From Fremontodendron californicum (lineage: Eukaryota > Streptophyta > Magnoliopsida > Malvales > Malvaceae): a stretch of DNA of 64,000 nucleotides. This document shows, one piece after another, positions 44,726 through 55,085 of the stretch (the first letter of the stretch is position 1; every line of letters starts with the position of its first letter). The notes under the pieces are model-generated. The model had not been told where the DNA came from, ran no database searches, and saw only the letters and a list, made by a program, of their open reading frames with translations. The stretch lies in the NCBI GenBank assembly GCA_030761205.1, contig JAULJL010000040.1:14144603-14208602 (forward strand), read 5' to 3'. The position numbers and the translations under genes are program-made.

Positions 44726-46284
44726 CTTTGAGAAGAGAATCGGAGTATCGAAAATCGATGGATGTAACGGAAGCGAAAGGGGGAAATTAACGACGATTAT
44801 CAGGATTTTCTATTCTGGTGTTTGTTTTTGTGGAAAGTTTTGTTTGGTAGAAACTGGGCTATTAATCGCAAACCTGCTTTGTACAAGCCCATTTGTTTTA
44901 ACAGATAAATGGCCTTTTTATTTATCCAAACAGGCCATTTTGAGATTTGGGCTGATAGGCCTTTTCTTTGTCCCTAAATTTTTATATCTTGAGAAGGCTT
45001 TTTTTTTTTTTTCTATTTTTAGGAAAGCCTTTTTTTTTTCTTTTTATATATACTAAAATTTCACAAGCGAAAATATAATAAATTATATTTTAAAAAATTA
45101 AATGTAAAAAAAAAAAGTAGTTTTTGTAGGTGGATAATTTTTGTAAGTGTGTAGTTTTTTAGAAAATGGATAGTTTTTTAAAAATAAATAGGTAATTTTT
45201 TTATAAAAAATTATTATATAAATATTAAAAGACAAATATATCTTTATTTTATTTTTTAACATTTAATGGTTTTTTGGTATTTTCAGTGACTGAGTTGGTA
45301 TCACTTGACTCAGTGACACCAACTCAATCACTCTTTTATATATAGCATAGATAATACTCAAATATAATGTATACTAAAACATAAAAATTTTCAAAAAAAA
45401 TTGTGTTTTCTACAATAAAATCTAATAAATGAGGTTTCGAGTAAGTGTTTACATAAAATTTTTTTGTTTGAAAAAATGATTCATCAAAATAATGAGTATT
45501 GATTTATCTGAGATCGCCAAATATTCAATCCATTTCCTTTTTCTTTTTTTTTTGTTGGATATCTTATTCGTACACATCTTCTCTTTGTTTGCCATTTTTT
45601 CAAAATTTTCCTATTAAATCAATTATACTCCTGACAAGTAATTTCAATACTTAAAAATTCAAATTCTCTAATGACCTTTGTTATTGTTATTGATTAAGGT
45701 ATAAATTTTTATTAAATGGCCGTTGACTAACAAAATAAAAGGACAAATAAAAACTGTTAAAAGTTCTTAGACGACTGATTACCTACCTACTCGTTGTTTG
45801 TCTTACTAGGCTTTGGCTAATATTATTCCCTGTGTGAATAGGTTTATTGGAAGTTTGGACTGAGAAAATTTCATGCCATGCAATGCTTACGTATTTGACA
45901 ATATTCAATTTGTGAAAAAGAAAAAGAGAGAAAAAAAAAATCTATGATGTTAATTACTGACAAAAAAAAAGGTTGTTTACGCTGCTGATCATGCTGATGC
46001 TTCAGTGTTAATGGCGAAAATTCAAAATGACTGCCATTAACTTTGGTTTAGAATTCTCCAAAGGATCAGAAGAGAAGACTAAAACCTTGCATTTTTTCCA
46101 AAGTTGTAAACGTGATAATTGTGGAACATTATGTTTGTAAATGTAGAAAAAGTAGTTTTGAATTGTACATGGCAAAGGATAGAAATGCTATCTGTAATTT
46201 AAATTTTAAAATAACTTAAAGCTAATATCTACAAGGATTTTATCCAATTTTAAAATACAACTTTTGATATCTACAGGGATATTA
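44726..46284. other. Intergenic: promoter side of the splicing-factor gene, then AT-rich DNA
   Basis: The first 100-200 bases (GC-richer, AGCGAAAGGGGG) are probably the 5' UTR and promoter of the minus-strand gene. Farther right are poly-T tracts and unremarkable AT-rich sequence, probably including the outer end of the copia element to its right. No gene was recognised. Confidence 0.5.
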
Positions 46285-48329
46285 TCTTATTTTAAAATCT
46301 TTGGTTTGCTGAGTTGCTGACTTCTTCAACTCCTGATTTTTGGGTGATTGCTTTGGTTGATGTGTATCCTTTACATGCTCCTGCAAGAAGGTGGAGCCAT
46401 CAGCTACACCTATCTTGGATCTTAAAAACATAAACCCGTTGTCTAGCAAGAGGTTTTGTAAGGCCATCAGCAAGTTGATCAACTGTGGAGATGTAAGAGA
46501 ATGTCAAGTAACCAGATTGAACATGTTGGCTCACAAAGTGATAGTCAAGAGCTAAGTGTTTCATACGAGAGTGGAAAATAGGGTTAGCGCTGAGATAGGT
46601 GGCACCAATTTTGTCACAGTGAATGATTGGTGTTCGAGTGGATGAAAAATACAATTCAAACAAAAGATTCTTGATCCAAATGAGCTCCGCAGTAGTATTG
46701 GCAAGGGCTCGATATTTTGCTTCAGTGGATGATCTAGCAACATTTTTTTGCTTTGATGATTTCCAAGATATGGGATTGCCACCTAGATATATTACATAAA
46801 CTGATGTGGAGGTTCTGTCATCCAAGTTCCCTGCCCAATCTGAATCACTAAATGCTGATATAGTTATGTCTGATGACTTTTTCAAAAATAAGCCATGATA
46901 AAGTGTTCCTTTAAGATACCTCAAGACTTTTTTCAGACTGGCCCAATGACACTGAGTTGGAGCATGCATGAATTGAGATAACTTATTGATAGAGTGAGCA
47001 AGATCAAGTCGTGTTAGAGAAAGATATTGCAAGGAACCTACTAATTTTCTGTATGATGTAGCATCAGCCATACCAATGCCATCCTTAAGCTGTAATTTAA
47101 CATTTGTTGCCATGGGAGTAGTGACTTTTTTAGCATTGTTCATATCAAACTTTTACAGGAGATCCCGTATGTATTTTTGCTGAGATAAAAACATGTCTGT
47201 AGGTGTAGATATAACCTCTACTCCTAGGAAATAATGTAATTGGCCAAGATCATTAAGAGAGAATCGTTGTGCAAGTTGTTGCTAGAAAAGCGTCATAGCT
47301 GTAGAGTTGTTGCCTGTGATTAACAAATCATCTACATAGACCAGAAAATAGAAGAGAGTTGAATTCTTGGCATAAACAAAAGTGATGAATCAGATACCAA
47401 GCCCTTGGAGCTTGTTTCAACCCATAAATAACTTTGTGTAGTTTACAAACATGATGTGGCCTTTCTTTATCAACAAAACCAGAAGGTTGAGCCATATAGA
47501 ATGTATCAGATAATGTACCTTGCAAAAAAGCATTGTTAACATCTAATTGATGTATAGGCCAACCATTGGCTAATGCTAAACACAACACAAGTTTGATAGT
47601 AGTGGGTTTAATGACTGGACTGAATGTATTAGTGTAGTCAAGTCCAGGTCGTTGATGAAAGCCCTTGGCAACTAGTCGAGCTTTGTATCTATCAATTGAG
47701 CCATTCGGTTTTCTTTTGATTCTGAATACTCACTTGCAACCGACAACATTTTGATTAGACGAAGGTGGCACTAGTTCCCAGGTTTGATTCTTGACTAAAG
47801 CATTGATTTCATCTGTCATTGCATTCCTCCATTTAGGATCACTAATAGCTTGACTAACACAAGTGGGTTCGGTTGAAAGGGGTAAGCGATGTTTGAATGC
47901 TGTAAAAGTTTGTTTCGGTTTGAATATGTTATTTTGAGATCGAGTAACCATGGGATGTGATCTTGGGACAGCTTGTGATGGTGATGTGGGAGATGGTAAT
48001 GCATTAGAACAAATATCAAGAGAAGTGATGACATTGAAAGGGATAGAGGAAGTTTCATTACCTGGTGAAGTGCTTAACGAGGGAGCAATTGAGTGATGAT
48101 ACTAAGTGATGGGAGAGGAACTGAAGGTCATATCCTCAAAGCCTGCTGAAACAGAGTTGTTAGTGTCATGAGAAACAGCTGATTGAAGTGCATCAGTTGG
48201 AGAAATGACAGACCATTGCTGAAAAACTTTATTAGTAACTTTAGGAAGTGTAGAAAGAATAAAGTTAAATGGAAATGTAGTTTCATGAAACACAACATGT
48301 CTAGACATGAAATTTTTTTGTGTTGTGGG
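46285..48329 (-). pseudogene. Ty1/copia pol remnant (reverse transcriptase and RNase H), decayed
   Basis: Read right to left: MSRHVVFHETTFPF (end of integrase region), ISDPKWRNAMTDEINALVKN and TWELVPPSSN (start of copia RT), WPIHQLDVNNAFLQG and YGLKQAPRAWY (RT), catalytic YVDDLLITG at about 47330, QYLSLTRLDLAHSIN, YLKGTLYHGLF, SAFSDSDWAGN, SSTEAKYRALA (RNase H) and DQLADGLTKPL. In-frame stops occur at GCK-TGA-VF near 47731, after AMTLF near 47283 (TAG), and at DLL-TAA-KF near 47151. There are shifts near 47380 and 46430. It cannot encode a working polyprotein. Its upstream part was separated by the large Ty3-type element inserted at 48330. A 3' LTR was not delimited. Confidence 0.88.
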
Positions 48330-49568
48330 TGTCGCAACCTAAAAAAAAAATAACGACGTCTCATCGCAAGACTTTTATTATTCGTTAGGCGTGACATTAA
48401 AAAAAATCGAGGAAAAGTCGACTTAATTCCTCTAGAAAAATGAAGGTTTTGAAAATGACCTTAAAAAAGACATGGAGTCGCCACCAATCTTTTTTAGCTA
48501 GGTGTGATCGGCCACCTATTAAAACCGGTTTTATAAAATATTTTAAAAATTAATTAAAACATTTTAAAAACCAATTTCAAGTCTGCGTTTTAAACCAGAG
48601 AAATCAAAGAAGCGGGTTCGGGAGTCGGTTACGTGTGGGGAAGGATTAGCACCCCCACAACGCCCGTATAAATCGGTACCTTATTAATCGTGTGTTATCT
48701 CAAGTCTCGGTAAAAAGTTGGTTTTAAATTTAGTATTTCAAGTTAATTCCCAATTTAAAGAAAAATAATTTCATTTTTTTATTGAAAATGATCCAGAATT
48801 TATAAATTCAAAATTTTTCTATATTCCCCAACAAACGTGGCAAAATATAGAAATTTTTATTAGTTTTGGAAAACTTTCCGAATCATTCTCTTTTTTGAAA
48901 GAAAGATATTCCTTTATTAATGATAATTGATGATATTCCCTCCAGCAAACCCGGTAGAGAACTCATGAATTATTGTAACTCGGGAATATCTTTATTTTTA
49001 TTGAAAACCATTATCTTTTGAAAACATTTAAAATAAATGAATACGTATATGCTAAATAAAGATAACTAAATAAAAGCATAGGATATCATGAAATATTCGA
49101 AACCATATAACAAACCATGTAACATCAAAAAATATAAATCAAAATAACAACAATATCATAGAAATTATTATAGCAAGAATCACATATTATATAAAATGCA
49201 TGAATATAAAAATGCAATGCATGAAATGTATTTTTTTCCTTTAATTAAGGAAATCCGTATATCTAAAAAGATTTCCGGCTACCTTAGGAAAATATGTCAA
49301 ATTAAATATTCTAAAACCAAAATACTTTGTGATTGTTTGAAAACAATTTTGAAAAGCTTGAATTAAAAATAAAAACTGGGCTAATTTCTTTAAAATGGCT
49401 CTAATTTCCTAAGTTTAAAAAATCCGGACTTGACTACCCTTAACCCGGGACTTGAAAAACCATTTTTAGAGTTTGAAAAGGCTTAGAAATTACCCTAAGT
49501 CAGTAGCTAACCCTTCTAATCAGCCCACTCTAAGTAAATTAACCAAAACAGAAAATTGTTTTTTTTTT

Positions 49569-50420
49569 AAATTCAATTCTGACTCCACTGTCCAGTTTTA
49601 ATCCACGAATTTTTATCCTATTTTTAAAAATTCCAAAAATTCTAAAAAAAATACTGGAAACTCAGAACATGTAAAACTACACGAAACAAAATCGGCTTAA
49701 TTTTCGAATCAAAGATGAATTCCCAGAAAAATCAGAGATGTACGAGTTTTTGGAGGAGAAAAAACTGCTTTGTTTTTCTTTAAATTCAATTCTGACTCCA
49801 CTGTCCAGTTTTAATCCACGATTTTTTACCCTATTTTAAAAAATTCCAAAAATTCTGAAAAAAATACTGGAGACTCACGACATTTAAAACCACACGAGAA
49901 AAAATCGGCTTAATTTTTTGATCAAAGATGAATTCCCAGAAAAATCAGAGATGTACGAGTTTTTGGAGGAGAAAAAACTGCTTTGTTTTTCTTTAAATTC
50001 AATCCTGACTCCACTGTCCAGTTTTAATCCACGATTTTTTTACCCTATTTTTAAAAATTCCAAAAATTCTAAACAAAATACTGGAGACTCAGGACATATA
50101 AAACTACATGAGAAAAAATCGGCTTAATTTTTTGATCAAAGATAAATTCCCAGAAAAATCAGAGATGTACGAGTTTTTGGAGGAGAAAAAACTGCTTTGT
50201 TTTTCTTTAAATTCAATCCTGACTCCACTGTCCAGTTTTAATCCACGATTTTTTACCCTATTTTTAAAAATTCCAAAAATTCTAAAAAAAATACTGGAGA
50301 CTCAGGACATATAAAACTACATGAGAAAAAATTGGCTTAATTTTCTGATCAAAGATGAATTCCCAGAAAAATCGGAGATGTACGAGTTTTGGGTGGAAAA
50401 AAAACTGCTTTGCCAACACA
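49569..50420 (-). repeat. Tandem repeat in the LTR, four units of 213-214 bp
   Basis: Units begin at 49569, 49782, 49995 and 50209 with AAATTCAATYCTGACTCCAC and each ends AGAAAAAACTGCTTTG. They are very similar to one another. Small matching ORFs appear in units 2-3 but carry no known motif. Confidence 0.9.
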
Positions 50421-52239
50421 TTTTTTTTGTCTTTGATAAAATCATTTAAAAATAAAAATAAAAATATTTGAAACTCATAAAATGACTTGAAAGCAGTAGC
50501 CAGGACTTTTTGAAAGTTGGATAAAAATTGGCTAAGTAAAAAAAAATCACAAAGGTAGAATAATCAATTTGACAAACTTAATTTTCCACAAGTGTGCTCA
50601 AGAGAGCATGACTTTGAACCATTAATTGGCTCAAGTCATTATTCAAGTGGCATGAACATGAAATGCATGAAACAATGCAGCAAACATAATGCATGAAATG
50701 CATGGATCTAAACCTAAATGTAAGGAAAATGCATGACATAAATAATATGGCCTAGACCTAACATGAACTTGCATGGCATTTAATGTAACCTAGACCTAAG
50801 ACATGCATGGCATTTTCACAAACACAAGGCATGCTTAATTCAAAAATCCAACCAAATATCATGCAAATGCAAAAACCTAACAACTAGCATGACAAAAAAT
50901 ACAACACACAATGCAAAACACATGGAGTAGCCAAATGGCCCCAAGCTCCAACAAGCATGGCATTTTCACAAACACTTGGTATGCTAGCATGAAAAACTAA
51001 GTCATAACACAAAAATCACACAAGCATTTTCACAAACACCTAATATACCAAATCTAAAACATGCTCACTAAGATATAAAACAAGAATCATGCAAAGAATC
51101 ACACAAGCATTTTCACAAACACTTAATATGCTAACTCTAAAACATGCTCAAATTTAAACAACATGAAAACAGAAAATTAAAAATGCAAAAACATGATATC
51201 TAAGACATAAATGGCAACAAACAAAGCAACCAAATTAAATATAACTTAAGAACATGAAATAACATAACACTTAAAACATCAAAAACAAAGAAAATAGCAT
51301 AAACAATATGGTAAAATGAATTGAAACAACAACTTAAAATAAATAATGTAGGCCATTTGGCCATGGTGAGTTTATTGTAAAAACAAAATGTAAAAAAAAT
51401 ATACTTAAGAAAGGAAATGAAGGAAGAACAAGAAACATTATTTTAAAATGAAAACTCACCAAGTAGAGATTAAAATAGCAAAAAACAAGAATAGAAAATG
51501 AAAGTGCAAGAGTTGGTGCTCAAGAGCAACCTCAAGAAGCTAATATTTCAAGCTTTTCTCTTCAAACTTTCCTTTATTTCTAAACTTTTCTTTTTTTGCT
51601 CTCAACCAAGAAGATAAAAACTAAGAAAAACTAAGAGAAATCAGCCAAAATGGAAAAGAAGAAACCAAAATCTGCCTCCCCCCCTTAGGGCTAGCCTTAA
51701 TGCATGGTTATATAGCCTCCAAGATGTTGTCATTTTTGTGTAACCTAATTTCCATCAAATGGCCAATAATTCAAGATGAAAAGTCATGAAATTACCACCT
51801 TTAGATTAGCATCTCAGCCCTCTCAAATTACAGCTATGCAAAAATAATGTTGACATCTTTCTTAACCTATGTGGTTTAATCACCATGGCTTGATCAAAGA
51901 GAATGGTTAACTAACTCTTGATTTTTAACCACTTGATTAAAAAAAAAAAATTAGAAGCTTCCTCCTTTCTTTGGGCTTGGGCATGCCAGCACTTCTCTTT
52001 TCCAGCCCAACTCTGATTTTTTTGAAGGGCCAAAAAAGCCCTTTTCGGTTGCTTGGGTGAAATGACCATTTTGCCCCCCGGATGCAAATAAATATCAAAC
52101 GGACTCCAAATTCAATTTTTATTTTTTTAATACTTCCAAAATAATAAAATATTGAGTTCTGGAAGTTTTCAAAATTATCCGAGTCCGTTTGCTATTTATT
52201 TGGATTTTTTCTTCCCAAAAATGCCCTTTTATGCCCCTA

Positions 52240-52680
52240 CATTTTACCATTTTTTAAACGAGCTCCAAATCAAGATTTTTCTTCACCAATCTCTTCAAAA
52301 TAATTAAAAAGTGTGATCTGGAAGTTTTCATAATTTTTGGAGCTCATTTGGTATTTTTTTGGGATTTATCGGCTTGAATTACTGCATAGGAGGCCCGGGA
52401 TTTGGCCATTTTGCAAACGAACTCGGAATCAAGATTTTCTTTCGCCAATCTCTTCCAAATAATTTAAAAATGAGATTTGCCAAATTTCAGAATTTTTGGA
52501 GTCCATTTGCTATTTTTCCGGGATTTATCTTTTTGAATTACTGCATAAGAAGCCCGGGATTTGGCCACTTTGCAAACGAACTCGGAATCAAGATTTTCTT
52601 TCTCCAATCTCTTTAAAATGATTTAAGAATGAGATTGACAAATTTTCCATAATTTTCGGAGTCCATTTGCTATTTTTCCC
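52240..52680 (-). repeat. Degenerate tandem repeat in the LTR, about 159 bp
   Basis: GCCCGGGATTTGGCCA recurs at 52393 and 52552, and CAAACGAACTCGGAATCAAG recurs at the same spacing. A more diverged unit precedes (ACGAGCTCCAAATCAAGATT) and a partial one follows. Confidence 0.75.
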
Positions 52681-53355
52681 AAATTTTTCCAATTTTACCC
52701 TTTAACCTCCGAAACCCGGTTTTGCTCAAAACAAGTCCGATTTTCAGATTTTCTTCAATCTGAGCCTTGGGCCATCCTTTTTAATCATTCCTCATCCATT
52801 GGGGGCTTTGGTCTTACCAAGTCGGGCCATTTCTGTGATTCTTCCCGATTTCACCGAAATCCACTAAAAACCCTAATTCTCGGTTTTCTCCCGGATTGAC
52901 TTTTTTTTCGGTTTTTCTTGCAAGTGACTTCTCCATTACCCGTATTCAATGCTTATCTTTCATTTGGAACCTTCAATTTCGACCAGTTTGATCGTTTAAG
53001 CACTTTTCCCCAAATTTCTCGGATTAGGGTTTCCTTTCTGTTGAATCTCCAAATCCCAACTTCCGAACTCCATATCTTTCAATGTAGACCTCGGATTATC
53101 AAAATTCTTTCGCCATTTTTCAATTGAACTTAAAATCTTGATTTTGAAAGTGGGTTGACTTTTTCAGTAGTTGACTTTCTGGGGTTGACTTTTTCGGGGT
53201 TGACTTTTTTCAAGTTTGACTTTTTGTGCTCGCCCTCTTAAACTAAGTCTCGGAGTACCACCTACAGGATGAAAACAGTCTTTTTACACTTGGGAACATC
53301 AATATGGGAAGAAAACATACCTGTTTAGTGGTCCGGACAAAATTAGGTGTCTACA

Positions 53356-53368
53356 GCTGCCCCTCTTT
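53356..53368 (-). promoter_or_regulatory. Polypurine tract
   Basis: On the minus strand AAAGAGGGGCAGC directly abuts the LTR start TGTAGACACC. This is the expected site for second-strand priming and confirms the minus orientation. Confidence 0.85.
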
Positions 53369-53458
53369 GGCTATTGCTGAGAATCAGGAATCAGGCAAAG
53401 ATAAACCGACACTAATTTTGTACGGTCAGTGACATCACATGTGAAGGAAAGGGAAAGG

Positions 53459-53622
53459 GGTTTCTTTTTCATTTTAATTTTTTTCATTTTCTATTTTTCA
53501 TTTTTTTCATTTTTTTCTTCTTTCTTCTTTTTTTCTTTTTTCTTTTTTCTTTTTTCCTTTTTTTTATTTATTTTTTATTTTTTATTTTTTTTTTCTATTT
53601 TCTCTTTTTTCATTTTTTTTTA
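53459..53622 (-). repeat. Long A/G-rich (minus strand) tract near the polypurine tract
   Basis: About 165 bases consist almost only of T with some C on the plus strand, i.e. a purine tract on the element's coding strand, about 90 bases upstream of the polypurine tract. The 64-codon Phe-rich ORF here is a product of composition, not a gene. Confidence 0.7.
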
Positions 53623-53729
53623 AAAACAATAAATTGAAGATTTTGTCCTTAAATTGAATTCCCTGCCTAAACAAGGCTCGATTCGTCTTAAGGGAATGAA
53701 TTCGATTTCAAAAGAAAAATTTATGCTCG

Positions 53730-54285
53730 AAGGGCTTTAAAATTGGTGCCCGAAGGTATTAAAATGGTGCCCGGAGGTCTTAAAAATTGGTGCCCGGAGG
53801 TCTTACCCCTGAAAAAAGTTATGCCCGGAGGTCTTAAAGATGTTGCCCGGAGGTCTTACCTGTGATTTGAAAAATTATGCCCGGAGGTCTTAAAAATTGG
53901 TGCCCGGAGGTCTTACCCCTGAAAAAAGTTATGCCCGGAGGTCTTAAAGATGTTGCCCAGAGGTCTTACCTATGATTTGAAAAAAATTATGCCCGGAGGT
54001 CTTAAAAATTAGTGCCCGGAGGTCTTACCCCTAAAAAAAATAATGCCCGGAGGTCTTAAAGATGTTGCCCGGAGGTCTTACCTGTGATTTGAAAAATTAT
54101 GCCCGGAGGTCTTAAAAATGGTGCCCATAGGCCTTACCCCTGAAAAAAAGAGTTATGCCCGGAGGTCTTAAAGATGTTGCCCGGAGGTCTTACCTGTGAT
54201 TTGAAAAATTATGCCCGGAGGTCTTAAAAATTGGTGCCCGGAGGTCTTACCCCTGAAAAAAGTTATGCCCGGAGGTCTTAAAGAT
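53730..54285 (-). repeat. Tandem array, part 1: units of 110-112 bp
   Basis: Each unit holds four copies of the core TGCCCGGAGGTCTTA with different tails (AAAATTGG, CCCCTGAAAAAAG, AAGAT, CCTGTGATTTGAAAAA). GATGTTGCCC recurs at 53839, 53949, 54061, 54173 and 54283. It lies in the region between where pol would end and the 3' LTR. Confidence 0.9.
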
Positions 54286-55085
54286 GTTGCCCGGAGGTTT
54301 TAAGAATGGTGCCCGGAGGCCTTACCCGTGATTTGGAAGAAATGCGTTGTATGCGACTTTAAAAATGATGCCCGGAGGTTTTAAGAATGGTGCCCGGAGG
54401 CCTTACCCGTGATTTGGAAGAAATGCGCTGTATGCGACTTTAAAAATGATGCCCGGAGGTCTTAAGAATGGTGCCCGGAGGCCTTACCCATAATTTGGAA
54501 GAAATGCGCTGTATGCGACTTTAAAAATGATGCCCGGAGGTCTTAAGAATGGTGCCCGGAGGCCTTGCCCATAATTTGGAAGAAATGCGCTGTACGCAAC
54601 TTTAAAAATGATGCCCGGAGGTCTTAAGAATGGTGCCCGGAGGCCTTACCCGTGATTTGGAAGAAATGCGCTGTATGCGACTTTAAAAATGATGCCCGGA
54701 GGTCTTAAGAATGGTGCCCGGAGGCCTTACCCATAATTTGGAAGAAATGCGCTGTATGCGACTTTAAAAATGATGCTCGGAGGTCTTAAGACTGGTGCCC
54801 GGAGGCCTTACCCGTGATTTGGAAGAAATGCGCTGTATGCGACTTTAAAAATGATGCCCGGAGGTCTTAAGAATGGTGCCCGGAGGCCTTACCCATAATT
54901 TGGAAAAAATGCGCTGTATGCGACTTTAAAAATGATGCCCGGAGGTCTTAAGAATAGTGCCCGGAGGCCTTACCCGTGAAAAAAGTTATGCCCGGAGGTC
55001 TTAAAGATGTTGCCCGGAGGTCTTAAAGATATTGCCCGGAGGTCTTACCTGTGATTTGAAAAATTATGCCCGGAGGTCTTAAAAA
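54286..55085 (-). repeat. Tandem array, part 2: nine units of exactly 81 bp, then a part-1-like end
   Basis: GATGCCCGGAGGT recurs at 54367, 54448, 54529, 54610, 54691, 54772, 54853 and 54934, each step 81 bases, preceded by a GTTGCCC version at 54286. A unit has two copies of the core, then ACCCGTGATTTGGAAGAAAT and GCGCTGTATGCGACTTTAAA. After about 54985 the sequence returns to the part-1 type. Units differ by only a few bases. Confidence 0.92.

Larger units (their letters stand above)
48330..53355 (-). repeat. 3' LTR (5026 bp)
   Basis: On the minus strand it starts TGTAGACACC and ends AGGTTGCGACA, with the usual TG...CA termini. It includes the conserved GGGTGCTAATCCTTCC / ACACGTAACCGACTCCCG block, an internal four-copy 213-bp repeat and a degenerate 159-bp repeat. 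Comparison with 62759-64000 shows only two substitutions, near 48409 and 48827. Confidence 0.9.

Noticed and set aside
44643..45056. Open frame of 137 codons on the plus strand
   Set aside because: Its first part is antisense to exon 1 of the splicing factor and its end is Phe-rich low complexity from T tracts.
53429..53623. Phe-rich 64-codon ORF resembling a membrane peptide
   Set aside because: It is a translation of a T/C-only tract; composition alone explains it.
53730..55085. Regularly spaced short repeats that look like a CRISPR array
   Set aside because: The spacers between the GCCCGGAGGTCTTA cores are themselves repeated and not unique, and the array is in a plant retrotransposon between two LTRs.
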